Of a stretch of DNA of 64,000 nucleotides, positions 9,514 to 18,791 are shown in pieces. The stretch covers positions 148,374 through 212,373 of the forward strand of contig CACXSA010000001.1 of NCBI GenBank assembly GCA_902770195.1, written 5' to 3'. A program made the translations under genes and the position numbers. The first letter of the stretch is position 1. Each line of letters begins with the position of its first letter. The notes below the pieces were generated by a model that was not told where the DNA came from, did not search any database, and worked only from the letters and a program-made list of their open reading frames with translations. The DNA comes from an uncultured Prevotellaceae bacterium (lineage in GTDB: Bacteria; Bacteroidota; Bacteroidia; Bacteroidales; Bacteroidaceae).

Positions 9514-10191
9514 ATGGTAAAAAGCATAAGAACACTAACCGTATTCTATGATACGGAGATAAGCGTCAAGGAAATACCACTCTTCCGCGGAGCGGTAATA
9601 AAAAGTCTTGGCGACAAGGCTAACGTGCTATATCACAACCATACAGGGGAGAAGACATTCCGTTATTCCTATCCACTCATTCAGTATAAACGTCTGAATG
9701 GAAAGGCAGCAATTACCTGTGTGGAGGAAGGTGTAGATTTGGTTGGACAACTACTATCCGATTTTTATGGTATGATAAACATTGGCAAAAGAGAAACAGA
9801 ATGCAAGGTTTTGCAGGTTCAGTCGGCTAAAGATGTGATTCAATTGTCAAACATTCCAAAAGTATATCATCTTCATCAGTGGCAACCACTCAATACCAAG
9901 AACTATGAACAATATCAAAGCACTGACAGTCTTATTGAGAAGATCAAAATCCTAGAACGAGTCTTGACAGGAAATATCCTCTCTTTTCTTAAAGGTGTAG
10001 ATATTCATATCGAAGAGCAAATAGATATTCATATTACCAACATCACAGGGCAAAGGCCTACTAATTATAAAGGTATAAAATTAATAGTCTTTGACATAGA
10101 GTTCAAGACAAATCTGTGTCTTCCCCAATATATTGGCATTGGGAAAAATGCAAGTATCGGTTATGGAATTTTGACAAAAATCACAAAATAA
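9514..10191 (+). CDS. cas6: CRISPR-associated endoribonuclease Cas6-like protein
   Basis: The 225-residue protein most likely cuts the precursor CRISPR RNA within each repeat. Support is a RAMP-like ferredoxin fold layout and a Gly-rich loop close to the C-terminus (G-I-G-K-N-A-S-I-G-Y-G, about 208-218), the typical Cas6 signature, plus its position first in the cas operon. It is divergent: the usual N-terminal catalytic His is not obvious. The repeat fits Cas6 processing, since cutting 8 bases from its 3' end would leave an ATTAAGAC handle. Assignment is by position and C-terminal loop, so moderate. Confidence 0.65.
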   Translation: MVKSIRTLTVFYDTEISVKEIPLFRGAVIKSLGDKANVLYHNHTGEKTFRYSYPLIQYKRLNGKAAITCVEEGVDLVGQLLSDFYGMINIGKRETECKVLQVQSAKDVIQLSNIPKVYHLHQWQPLNTKNYEQYQSTDSLIEKIKILERVLTGNILSFLKGVDIHIEEQIDIHITNITGQRPTNYKGIKLIVFDIEFKTNLCLPQYIGIGKNASIGYGILTKITK

Positions 10192-10206
10192 AAAACTATA
10201 TGTATT

Positions 10207-11670
10207 ATGAGTAAGTATCTTTATGGTGCTGCTGTACAAGGCATCCAGGACTTCATTTTCAAGACCAATGAACTAAAGCACATCGTCGGTGCCAGTGAGT
10301 TGGTAGAACAAATCTGTACCAAAGCTTTCGAGGAGTTTGAAAAGAATGACAAGAAAGAGAAGACAGGTGAATCTGTAGTACGAGCAGCAGGAAACATCAA
10401 GTTTATTTTTGAGAAAGAAGAAGATTGTGCAAGAGCGGTCCGCGAGTTCCCCAAAAAAGTAATGACGATGGCTCCGGGCATTACTATTAGTCAGGCTGTC
10501 GTACCTTTGGGTGATGATTTTGGTAAAGCAATCGATAATATTGAGGCTTTACTGAAAGTACAACGTAACAAGCCATCACGTAGTGTTACAACAGGTCTGA
10601 TTGGCATAAAACGTACCAACAATACAGGCTTGCCGGTTGTTCTCATAAAGAAAGGTGATTATAAAGACGAATCTACCGTGCAAAAAGAGTGCTTCCAGAA
10701 TGTAAAGTTGTTATGTGAAAATAGTTTTGGTAAGGAAGTCTTCTCTCACAAAGAAGTTGCGTATGACATATCCGATATTACAGATAGAAATGATTGGATT
10801 GCCATTATCCATGCTGATGGCAATGGCCTGGGAAAAGTTGTCCAAGCGGTAGGCAAGCAAAAAGAAGTGTTTAGAGACTTCTCACAAAAGTTGGATGTTG
10901 CGACCAAGAAAGCAGCCAATATGGCATTCGCATCAGTAGCAGAGAGGTTTGAGGACAAGACGATTATCCCAATCCGCCCTGTTGTACTTAGTGGCGATGA
11001 CATGACAGTCATTATACGAGGAGATTTGGCGTTAGATTATGCTAATGCTTTCATAGCTGCTTTTGAAGAAACCACAAGAAAACATTTAGGTGATGTGTTA
11101 AAAGAGCAGCACGTCTTTGCAGATGGCAATGACTGTCTGACCGCCTGTGCCGGCATAGCATATATCAAATCATCCTATCCTTTCTATTATGGTTATCAGT
11201 TGGCTGAAGAATTATGTGGTCAGGCAAAGAAAGATACCAAAGCTATCCATGGTGTAGAAACAAATCATTTGCCACCTTCATGCCTGATGTTCCATAAGGT
11301 ACAGGATAGCTTTATTGTCGATTACAAGGATATCGTAGAGAGAGAACTGACAGCCAAAGACGGCCTTTCATTCAAGGCTGGCCCATATTATATCAAGCCT
11401 CAGAGCATGAAGAATACCGTCGAAGACTTGGTCGCTGCCAGCCAATTGCTTAACAGTGAAAATGGTGACGGCATCAAGTCGGGCATCAGGAACTGGGTAT
11501 CGCTCCGTATTGAAGACAAAAACAAAGCAGACCAGCGTAAGCATAGGATGCTTCAAATCTTCACCGACGAGAAGGCCGTGGAGACTTTAACTTGTGAAAA
11601 AGATAAGCGTTGTATAGCTTACGATGTCTTGGCATATAATACCGTTATTAATCAGCAAACTAAAATATAA
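10207..11670 (+). CDS. cas10: Type III effector large subunit Cas10 (small form, no HD domain)
   Basis: The 487-residue protein carries both Cas10 polymerase-like modules. The first is marked by V-Q-G-I-Q-D-F-I-F near the N-terminus. The second has H202-A-D-G-N-G (Asp204) and the cyclase motif S262-G-D-D265 in place of the usual GGDD. SGDD keeps both metal-binding Asp residues, so cyclic oligoadenylate (or related second messenger) synthesis is plausible. Most Cas10 proteins are 650-900 residues; here the polymerase fold starts at residue 1 and the HD DNase domain is missing. No clear zinc-binding Cys pairs are seen. With CARF proteins downstream, signalling rather than DNA cutting is the probable output. 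Confidence 0.88.
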   Translation: MSKYLYGAAVQGIQDFIFKTNELKHIVGASELVEQICTKAFEEFEKNDKKEKTGESVVRAAGNIKFIFEKEEDCARAVREFPKKVMTMAPGITISQAVVPLGDDFGKAIDNIEALLKVQRNKPSRSVTTGLIGIKRTNNTGLPVVLIKKGDYKDESTVQKECFQNVKLLCENSFGKEVFSHKEVAYDISDITDRNDWIAIIHADGNGLGKVVQAVGKQKEVFRDFSQKLDVATKKAANMAFASVAERFEDKTIIPIRPVVLSGDDMTVIIRGDLALDYANAFIAAFEETTRKHLGDVLKEQHVFADGNDCLTACAGIAYIKSSYPFYYGYQLAEELCGQAKKDTKAIHGVETNHLPPSCLMFHKVQDSFIVDYKDIVERELTAKDGLSFKAGPYYIKPQSMKNTVEDLVAASQLLNSENGDGIKSGIRNWVSLRIEDKNKADQRKHRMLQIFTDEKAVETLTCEKDKRCIAYDVLAYNTVINQQTKI

Positions 11671-11676
11671 TAGGCT

Positions 11677-12240
11677 ATGAGCACGATTAAATATGAAATA
11701 GAGTTTTTCTCCAATTGGCACTGTGGATCAGGTTTGGCTGCCGGTGCCGATGTTGATGCATTGGCCATCAAGGACATGAACGGGATTCCTTATGTTCCTG
11801 GGCGTACATTAAAAGGCCTCCTTCGTGAAGCGGCTACTATCCTGTCTGATGACAAGAATACCATCGGTACCGTTTTTGGAGTGTCTGGTGATGAAGATGG
11901 ACATAAGACAGGTTGCGCTTTCTTTGGCAATGCCACTTTACCCTCCGCAGAATACCAATACATCGCAGAACTAGGATTAGCCCCTCATCTATATCAAACC
12001 TTCGCTTCTACGAGCATTGACGAAAATGGCATTGCGAAAGATAATACACTAAGGAAAATAGAGACCGTCGTTCCCTGCAAGTTAGAAGGTGAGATTCTTA
12101 ACATTCCCGACGGAGCTGAAAATATTCTAGAAGAGGCCATGCATTTCATCAAAAGGATGGGGACTGGACGGAATCGCGGCTATGGACGTTGTAAGGTAGC
12201 TATTAGTAAGATCATCAGAAAAGAAGAAAAGGAGGCATAA
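11677..12240 (+). CDS. Cas7-type RAMP (Csm3-like backbone subunit)
   Basis: The 187-residue protein is a short Csm3-like RAMP. It shows C-G-S-G near residue 16, the strand V-D-A-L-A-I-K-D, then Y-V-P-G-R-T-L-K-G, and ends in a Gly-rich segment (M-G-T-G-R-N-R-G-Y-G). Asp27 aligns with the catalytic Asp of Csm3 (the D in I-D-S-P-V), so it should be able to cut bound target RNA. Csm3 proteins are usually 210-250 residues, so this one is compact. A strong GAGG-type ribosome site ends its gene region and serves the next start 1 base downstream. Confidence 0.85.
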   Translation: MSTIKYEIEFFSNWHCGSGLAAGADVDALAIKDMNGIPYVPGRTLKGLLREAATILSDDKNTIGTVFGVSGDEDGHKTGCAFFGNATLPSAEYQYIAELGLAPHLYQTFASTSIDENGIAKDNTLRKIETVVPCKLEGEILNIPDGAENILEEAMHFIKRMGTGRNRGYGRCKVAISKIIRKEEKEA

Positions 12241-12241
12241 T

Positions 12242-13681
12242 ATGACAAAGACTTTAAAATTCAGATGCACACTTGAGTCTGACCTTGTATTAAGCCAGAC
12301 ATCAAGTAGCGAGGGGAATCAGAAAACCCTTGACTTCATACCTGGAAACAATTTCCTTGGTATTGTAGCGAGCAAGATGTATAAAGAGGGCTCTTCTGAA
12401 TCTTTGGAACTGTTCCATTCCGGCAAAGTACGCTTTGGTGATGCTCACCCATCAGTTGATGGTATTCGTGGACTGAGAGTTCCTGCATCCATGTATTATC
12501 CTAAACTTGCATCTGCCAGTGAGGAGTGCTACATCCACCATCTGACAGATCATAGTAACTCGGACATTAAAGCTAAACAACTCAAGCAGTGCCGTGAAGG
12601 TTTCTATGCTTTTGGCGAAACGACAGGCAAGCCTGTTGGCACCAAGAAGAATTTCACCATTAAGTCTGCTTATGACAGTGAAGTCCGTCGTAGCAAAGAT
12701 GGACAGATGTTCGGCTACGAGTCGCTATCGAAAGGAATAGTGATGTATTTCGAAGTGGAATCGGAGTTATCCGAAGAGATGAACAAAATGATCATATCGA
12801 GTCTATGTGGGAAAAAACATATAGGTCACTCTCGCTCTGCAGAATTTGGCTTGGTGAATATTGAGCAAAAGGACTTTGATGAGATATGCTCAAGAAAGAC
12901 TGATGGAAAGTCTGACTCTATTACCGTCTATGCCGATGGCCGACTGATATTCCTAGATGCAAACGGAGAATCGACCTGTCTGCCGACGGCAAAAGACCTT
13001 GGAGTCGAAGGCGGGGAGATAGATTGGGCTAAGAGCCAGATACGCACCTTCCAATATGCCCCGTGGAACGGCAAGCGCCATACCTACGAGGCTGATCGCT
13101 GTGGCATCGAAAAGGGAAGTGTATTTGTGGTTAAATTGAATGGTGCCTCCTGCCCTGAGAAGAGTCAATATGTAGGCTCATACAAGAATGAAGGATTTGG
13201 CAAGGTTATCTACAATCCCGTTTTTCTTGTCGGAAAGTCTGGCGAGCAAGGCAAGGCACTATTTACTTTAGAAGAAAAGAAACAGAAAGAAGTTCCCTCC
13301 GCTAATGCTCCAAAGCCAAATTCTGTCCTGATAGACTTTTTGATCAACAAGAAGAATTCCGTAGATAATAATCAGACGATTTATCGTATAGTTCAAGAGG
13401 AGGTTAAGTACCTTGAGCAATTCTTTAAGAAGGGCAAGTTCGCTTCTCAGTGGGGGTCTATCCGTAGCTTAGCCATGATAACCTCTAATAGTCAACAGCT
13501 CATTGAGGCGATTGATGCATTCCTTGATCATGGTGTAGCCAAAGACAAATGGGAAGAGCAGAACCGCAAGGCCATGCTTGACGACTTCATGAAGCGTCAT
13601 AAAGAGGAAGATTTACAAAGTATTATGATTAACTTGGCATCCGAGATGGCCAAGAAATGCAAAGCAAGAGAGGAGGATTAA
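12242..13681 (+). CDS. Csx10/Cas5-like RAMP with helical C-terminal extension
   Basis: The N-terminal 220 residues fit Csx10 (the Cas5 of subtype III-D): D-F-I-P-G-N-N-F-L-G near 35-45 and a G-H-S-R-S-A-E-F-G loop near 197-206. A second domain of about 110 residues follows. The last 120 residues are strongly helical (I-Y-R-I-V-Q-E-E-V onward, then a K/E-rich tail). No separate small-subunit gene (cas11) exists in the operon, so this tail may supply the Cas11 helical bundle; that is inference. The start is set by an AAGGAGG site 7 bases upstream of ATG 12242. Downstream, the stop overlaps nothing but lies 2 bases before the next start. Confidence 0.75.
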   Translation: MTKTLKFRCTLESDLVLSQTSSSEGNQKTLDFIPGNNFLGIVASKMYKEGSSESLELFHSGKVRFGDAHPSVDGIRGLRVPASMYYPKLASASEECYIHHLTDHSNSDIKAKQLKQCREGFYAFGETTGKPVGTKKNFTIKSAYDSEVRRSKDGQMFGYESLSKGIVMYFEVESELSEEMNKMIISSLCGKKHIGHSRSAEFGLVNIEQKDFDEICSRKTDGKSDSITVYADGRLIFLDANGESTCLPTAKDLGVEGGEIDWAKSQIRTFQYAPWNGKRHTYEADRCGIEKGSVFVVKLNGASCPEKSQYVGSYKNEGFGKVIYNPVFLVGKSGEQGKALFTLEEKKQKEVPSANAPKPNSVLIDFLINKKNSVDNNQTIYRIVQEEVKYLEQFFKKGKFASQWGSIRSLAMITSNSQQLIEAIDAFLDHGVAKDKWEEQNRKAMLDDFMKRHKEEDLQSIMINLASEMAKKCKAREED

Positions 13682-13683
13682 CA

Positions 13684-15060
13684 ATGAAGAATCAATATCG
13701 TTTTCTGGCCCGCATCATTATTGAGGCCAAGACACCGCTTAACATTGGCAGTGGTAATAAAGGTATCAAGAGCGATTCACTTGTGCTAAGAGACCTCAAT
13801 GGTCTGCCTTTTATCCCCGGCACAACGATTGCAGGTCTGTTACGTCATACATTAGGCAAGGATGAAGACAAGTATATGGGTAGTCAGCAGATAGGCTCTC
13901 CACTCATTATCACAGAAGCCAAGATGCTTGACTGTGATGGCTCAGTCCTTGACGGCATCATCCCGCAAGAAAAGCTCAACAGCGAGCTTCTTGCCCATTT
14001 CCGCCAACTTCCTATCCGCCAGCATGCCAAGATTGGTCATCGTGGAGCTACACTGAAGGGTGGAAAATTCGACGAAGAGATAGTGTTGAAAGGTACGCGC
14101 TTCTGCTTTGAAATGGAGATGCTTTCTGAAAAGGATGACGATGCCAAGTTCAAGGAATTGCTCGACACTCTGACTTCAGATACCTTCCGCATTGGCTCTG
14201 GCAGCCGTTCCGGCTTTGGTGAAATAGAGGTCGTTGACAGCCAGTGTCAATATAAGAAGGTAGATCTTGAAGATCCTGAACAGAGAAAGTGGTATTTGAA
14301 GAAATCATCTTCACTGTGCGAGGAATGGCAGGATGCTGAAAGCATCGGGCTTAAGAAGCCAAGTTCAAAAGGCTGGACAACTTATACATTGCAGTTGAAA
14401 CCTGTAGACTTCATGCTGTTCGGTTCTGGTTTTGGCAATGATAAGGCTGATATGACCTTTGTCAGAGAGTCGTTTGTTGATTGGAGTGGTGGTACGGCTC
14501 AGGTGAAGGATCGCGAGCAGGTGATTCTTATCCCTGCTTCATCAGTAAAAGGCGCCCTTTCACATCGCTTGGCATTCCACTATAATAAGATAAAAGGAAT
14601 CTTTGCCGACACATTAGCAGCAGGAGAAAAGATAGAAGCCTTTGTTGGTAATAACAATGGGGCCGTTAAAGCTGTTTTCGGTTCTGAGGGTGAAAAAGAT
14701 GCAGGAGGGAAGATACAGAACAAAAAGCGCGGCAATGTGCTGATATCTGACATCATTCAAGAGGCCTCTGTCTCTCCCAAGATTCTGAATCATGTCTCTA
14801 TCGACCGCTTTACAGGCGGAGCAATTGATGGAGCGCTTTTCAGCGAAGAAACTCTTTATGCTAAAGGGCAGTCTTTCGAATTGAAATTGTTGGTAAATAA
14901 TAGTGCTTTTGAGGACAAGGATGTCAAGACAGCTTTCGAGGACGCATTGAAAGACCTTTGCTCAGGCATGCTCCCGTTAGGTGGTGGTGTCAATCGTGGC
15001 AACGGTTGTTTTGAAGGTATAATTAAAAGAAACGGAGAATTGATTTATGGAAACAATTAA
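13684..15060 (+). CDS. Double Cas7-type RAMP protein
   Basis: I place the start at ATG 13684, which has GAGGAGG 7 bases upstream; a longer frame from 13657 would overlap the preceding gene. The product has 458 residues and two RAMP halves. Half 1 reads L-N-I-G-S-G, then S-D31-S-L-V-L-R-D, then F-I-P-G-T-T-I-A-G-L; Asp31 matches the Csm3 catalytic Asp. Half 2, from about residue 225, has F-G-S-G-F-G, I-P-A-S-S-V-K-G-A and a final L-G-G-G-V-N-R-G-N-G loop. Two Cas7 units in one chain are typical of subtype III-D relatives. It should occupy two backbone positions on the crRNA. Confidence 0.82.
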   Translation: MKNQYRFLARIIIEAKTPLNIGSGNKGIKSDSLVLRDLNGLPFIPGTTIAGLLRHTLGKDEDKYMGSQQIGSPLIITEAKMLDCDGSVLDGIIPQEKLNSELLAHFRQLPIRQHAKIGHRGATLKGGKFDEEIVLKGTRFCFEMEMLSEKDDDAKFKELLDTLTSDTFRIGSGSRSGFGEIEVVDSQCQYKKVDLEDPEQRKWYLKKSSSLCEEWQDAESIGLKKPSSKGWTTYTLQLKPVDFMLFGSGFGNDKADMTFVRESFVDWSGGTAQVKDREQVILIPASSVKGALSHRLAFHYNKIKGIFADTLAAGEKIEAFVGNNNGAVKAVFGSEGEKDAGGKIQNKKRGNVLISDIIQEASVSPKILNHVSIDRFTGGAIDGALFSEETLYAKGQSFELKLLVNNSAFEDKDVKTAFEDALKDLCSGMLPLGGGVNRGNGCFEGIIKRNGELIYGNN

Positions 15061-15448
15061 TATAAAAAACTGTGAAGGCTATCTCTGGTGGAGTGACCAG
15101 GAAGAGCCTGAAATCTACGACGGAAAAGCGATAGACATCTGCTTAGACGAGACCAAGAATCCCTTTGTTGTTGAAGGTCAACTCTACGATAAAGAGAGAA
15201 TGGGATCGTATAGTATTAAATATGTTGATGGCCGATACCTTATTAATAATTATAAGGTGGAAACTGATGACCTTATGAATAAGGATAACGAGCCTAAGAA
15301 GTTTCTCTCAAACCGTATGGGAGGTCGTTGGCTCAAGTTCTTGCGCTACTGGGAAGAAAAGAAAGATGAGAACTGTATGAACATGCCTGTACTCACTTTC
15401 ACTAAAAATGTATTTGTTGGATTTAAAGAAAAGGAGGATAAGTTATGA
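15047..15448 (+). CDS. Small type III CRISPR-associated protein, TIGR04423-like
   Basis: The 133-residue protein begins with a conserved-looking N-terminus (E-G-Y-L-W-W-S-D-Q-E-E-P-E) that I associate with the TIGR04423 family of type III loci in Bacteroidota. Its molecular role is unknown. In position it corresponds to csx19 of III-D operons, and it could be an auxiliary subunit. The gene overlaps the preceding RAMP by 14 bases and the following one by ATGA (4 bases), so translation is coupled on both sides. Confidence 0.7.
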   Translation: METINIKNCEGYLWWSDQEEPEIYDGKAIDICLDETKNPFVVEGQLYDKERMGSYSIKYVDGRYLINNYKVETDDLMNKDNEPKKFLSNRMGGRWLKFLRYWEEKKDENCMNMPVLTFTKNVFVGFKEKEDKL

Positions 15449-17436
15449 TAAGAGCACCATTTAACTTTGTACCACTGGCAGATTCTATCGTTTTTCCAGA
15501 ATGGGCGAACAAGATATCACAAGATATTCCTTTTGCTGATGGAATCAGTGGTAGTTTTTTTGTTAATATTAAGGCGATGACTCCTATATTTGTCAGAAAT
15601 GGCCATGTCCAAGGGATTGACAAGCATACTGATGAATTCAAGTCATTCAATAAGACCCCTGATGGGGAGTTCTTTATTCCTTCGACGTCCATCAAAGGAG
15701 AACTACGTCACTTATTGGAGATAGTATCTTTCAGCAAGATGCAGCGTATTGACAATAAGCGTTATAGCATCCGTGATGTTAACAACAAACAATATCGTGA
15801 ATCATTGCCATATGACTCTGTCCATTGTGGATGGATGACCATTAGGGATGATGGTGAGATAGAAATAACCGACAACGGAATTCCGTACAGGATATCGCAC
15901 AAAACAATAGACGACAAATTAAATACTAATTTTTGTACATTATTTGGGGATGGCGTAAAAATAAAGGATGCCAATAGAACTGCGGAATATAAATACAGAA
16001 GATGTAGTCCGGATATTTTCACTACAGCCTATCAATTCCAAGAGTACAAGCTATACCCCAATAGTGCTGCCGTAGACCAAAGAGTTGGCGTACGCTTTAA
16101 TGAAAATGGAATGATTCGAGGCAAGATTGTATTTACTGGTCAACCTGGCAACAGAAAAGAAAGAAACGGGGACATCCCCGCATCAGGTAAATTCTTCGAG
16201 TTCGTTTTCAGAGAAATAGAACACCCTGTTGTTTACAGGTTCCAATATGACAGTGAACTATTTAAAGATTTTGAGTTCATCTACAAGGACTCTGATGACT
16301 GGCATTTCTGGAAAATGAAAGCTAAAAATCAAGGGTGCAAAATACCTGTGTTCTTCAAGGTGGAAAACAATACCATTAGTTCCATAGGTCTGTCTTATCT
16401 GTATAAATTGCCATATAAACAAAGAATCAAGGACTTTTTAAATGAACAGCATAAAAGTAAAGATTTAGACATGTCTGAATGTATCTTTGGTGAGACATCT
16501 AAAGAAGATTCCTTAAAGGGAAGGGTCCTGATTTCACATGCCATGTGCGAAGATCCTTATCCTTTTGAGGATGAAGAAGGAATTGCACCTTACATGGGTT
16601 CGCCAAAGCCATCGTACTATCCTATTTACCTTGTGCAGCAGGGTGAGAATGGATTTTTAAATGATCATGCAAAATTCTCTACAATGATGGATTGGAATGC
16701 GAGACTACGTGGTTGGAAAATCTATCCTGCTCGCTTGAATTACCAAACAGAGTTTGATGTTGATGATGCTCAGCTGGAAAACACCAATCCAGCCATACCT
16801 TTAGGAGCAGGAAGTGAGTTCAAATGTTGTATCAGGTTTCATAACCTGAAAGCCGTTGAATTAGGAGCAATACTTTACTCTATTTTACTGCAGAAGCAGA
16901 ATTGCCATACACTTGGTTTCGGAAAAGCATTCGGATATGGAGTTTGCCAATATAGTATTTCAGAGACCTTGGGTTTTGAAACTGATGATATTGAAAAGTT
17001 CATCACATCTTTCACAGAGTACATGGAAGCCCATATTCCCAATTACAAGAAAAGCCCACAAATAAGAGAGCTGCTTCTGATGACTAATCCTCGCCAAACA
17101 GAAAGACTCAAGAGACCATTAAATTATATGGAGCTTGAGGAATTTGTTAAATGTAAACAGCACAATCCGAGGAAAAACAAATTCGGAGAATACCTGCCAC
17201 TCTATTCTGAACTCCTTAATCCGATAGAACAGAAAACGTCTGGACCGATACAGGCTGAGGCAATTGTTACATACTTTTCTGGCCCATTAAAGAAAGCCAA
17301 ATTAATTGAAGGTAAGAATACTGCTCCTCAGATGTTAGATATGAATGGTAAGAAAGATAAATTTAAAGGAAACGGAAAAGAAAAGATACTTGTAGAAATA
17401 ACCAAGAAAGGATTGAAATTTATAAAAGCACTTTAA
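15445..17436 (+). CDS. Large Cas7-type RAMP, TIGR03986-like
   Basis: The 663-residue protein begins with A-P-F-N-F-V-P-L, a hallmark I associate with TIGR03986-family RAMP proteins. The first Cas7-like segment has V-R-N-G near 46 and I-P-S-T-S-I-K-G-E-L-R-H near 75. A long insertion (about 100-430) follows, and the RAMP core resumes with a G-F-G-K-A-F-G-Y-G-V loop near 494. The C-terminus is basic. Such large insertion-bearing Cas7 subunits cap the backbone in III-D-type complexes. AAGGAGG lies 8 bases before the ATG, and the start overlaps the previous stop (ATGA). Confidence 0.8.
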   Translation: MIRAPFNFVPLADSIVFPEWANKISQDIPFADGISGSFFVNIKAMTPIFVRNGHVQGIDKHTDEFKSFNKTPDGEFFIPSTSIKGELRHLLEIVSFSKMQRIDNKRYSIRDVNNKQYRESLPYDSVHCGWMTIRDDGEIEITDNGIPYRISHKTIDDKLNTNFCTLFGDGVKIKDANRTAEYKYRRCSPDIFTTAYQFQEYKLYPNSAAVDQRVGVRFNENGMIRGKIVFTGQPGNRKERNGDIPASGKFFEFVFREIEHPVVYRFQYDSELFKDFEFIYKDSDDWHFWKMKAKNQGCKIPVFFKVENNTISSIGLSYLYKLPYKQRIKDFLNEQHKSKDLDMSECIFGETSKEDSLKGRVLISHAMCEDPYPFEDEEGIAPYMGSPKPSYYPIYLVQQGENGFLNDHAKFSTMMDWNARLRGWKIYPARLNYQTEFDVDDAQLENTNPAIPLGAGSEFKCCIRFHNLKAVELGAILYSILLQKQNCHTLGFGKAFGYGVCQYSISETLGFETDDIEKFITSFTEYMEAHIPNYKKSPQIRELLLMTNPRQTERLKRPLNYMELEEFVKCKQHNPRKNKFGEYLPLYSELLNPIEQKTSGPIQAEAIVTYFSGPLKKAKLIEGKNTAPQMLDMNGKKDKFKGNGKEKILVEITKKGLKFIKAL

Positions 17437-17438
17437 CT

Positions 17439-18785
17439 ATGCCTAGAAAAGTTTTCATTTCTGTATTAGGCACAGGCTTCTACGGCCCCTGCCAGTATAA
17501 GCGGGGGAAGTTTGCTTCCACAAAGACCCGCTTTATACAGCAGGCTACCCTGGAATACCTGAAGGTGAAAGAAGGATGGACTACGGCTGACCGCGTGTTC
17601 ATCCTTCTGACAAACGGTGCTCGCAAGATGAACTGGGACAAATCCATCATGAAACGGCATAACTTCAAGACAGATGAGGACGAGCCCTACTTAGGGCTTG
17701 AACAAGTGCTTGACGATATGCAGTTGACAGCACCTGTGCAAACCATTGCCATCCCTGATGGTAAGGACGAGGATGAGATGTGGGAGATTTTCGATGCTCT
17801 CTATAAGGAACTGAAGCATGAGGACGAACTCTATTTCGACCTCACCCACAGTTTCAGATACCTGCCCATGCTCGTACTCGTTTTGGGCAACTATGCCAAA
17901 TTCCTGAAGAATGTCAGCGTAAAGCATATCTCTTACGGCAATTATGAAGCGAGGGATTTGCAGACGGACATCGCGCCGCTGATGGACATTTTGCCCCTTA
18001 CCATCCTTCAGGACTGGACGTTCGCTGCCGCCGACTTGATACGCAATGGCAATATCAATCGACTACAAAACCTGAGAGAGTCATACGCCCTGATGCCCCT
18101 GCTGAGGATGAAAGGAAAGAATAACCTCGATAGGAAAGTGGCAGAACAGCCACTCACTGGCTATATCGAAGCTCTGGAAACCCTACTGCAGGATATGAAA
18201 CTGTGTATCGCTCCCAACATCATCAAGGGAACTGCGGTGAATGACATCCACGACTATTACCAGCAAGTAATCAATGCCTTCGAGATGGTCATAGCCCCCA
18301 TTCCTCCTATCCTCACTAAGATACAGGACTCGCTCAAGGACTTTGAACAGACCGACAGAGATCAGCCGGAGAGCCTTCGTAACGGTTACGAGGCAGCCAA
18401 GTGGTGTTACGATCACCAGCTCTACCAGCAGGCCATCACCATCCTCGAAGAGAACATCACCACCCATTTCTGTCAGTACTTGGGTACTGACGAACATGTG
18501 TATGATCAACGCAAGGCAACAAATGCCTACTTGCGCCACGGTAACTATAAAGACAAGGACTGGGAGTCCGACGAACTGTCAGAGGTCAGGGCTAAAGTGA
18601 AGAAGGCTTCCTCTCAACTGGAGGTCGGTGCCTTTATCTATAAAATGAGCGATGCTGCAAAATGGATTCACGACAAGCGTAACACCTACAATCACGCATC
18701 TATGGGCAGAGATGACCAGTTGACTCCCGAGGACATCAAGACCTTGGGAAAGAAGATAGACAGCATTCTTAATCTCATCAAATGA
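17439..18785 (+). CDS. csx1: CARF-HEPN ribonuclease, Csx1 family (TIGR02221-like)
   Basis: The 448-residue protein has an N-terminal CARF domain starting V-F-I-S-V-L-G-T-G, the pattern of TIGR02221/DxTHG-type Csx1 proteins. The signature D134-L-T-H137-S-F-R lies in the ligand pocket region. The C-terminal HEPN domain holds the RNase motif R414-N-T-Y-N-H419 (R-x4-H), intact. Such enzymes become non-specific RNases when bound to the cyclic oligoadenylate made by Cas10. The gene starts 2 bases after the last RAMP and ends 6 bases before the 117-residue gene. It is the best-supported signalling effector in the locus. Confidence 0.85.
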   Translation: MPRKVFISVLGTGFYGPCQYKRGKFASTKTRFIQQATLEYLKVKEGWTTADRVFILLTNGARKMNWDKSIMKRHNFKTDEDEPYLGLEQVLDDMQLTAPVQTIAIPDGKDEDEMWEIFDALYKELKHEDELYFDLTHSFRYLPMLVLVLGNYAKFLKNVSVKHISYGNYEARDLQTDIAPLMDILPLTILQDWTFAAADLIRNGNINRLQNLRESYALMPLLRMKGKNNLDRKVAEQPLTGYIEALETLLQDMKLCIAPNIIKGTAVNDIHDYYQQVINAFEMVIAPIPPILTKIQDSLKDFEQTDRDQPESLRNGYEAAKWCYDHQLYQQAITILEENITTHFCQYLGTDEHVYDQRKATNAYLRHGNYKDKDWESDELSEVRAKVKKASSQLEVGAFIYKMSDAAKWIHDKRNTYNHASMGRDDQLTPEDIKTLGKKIDSILNLIK

Positions 18786-18791
18786 CTGCGT

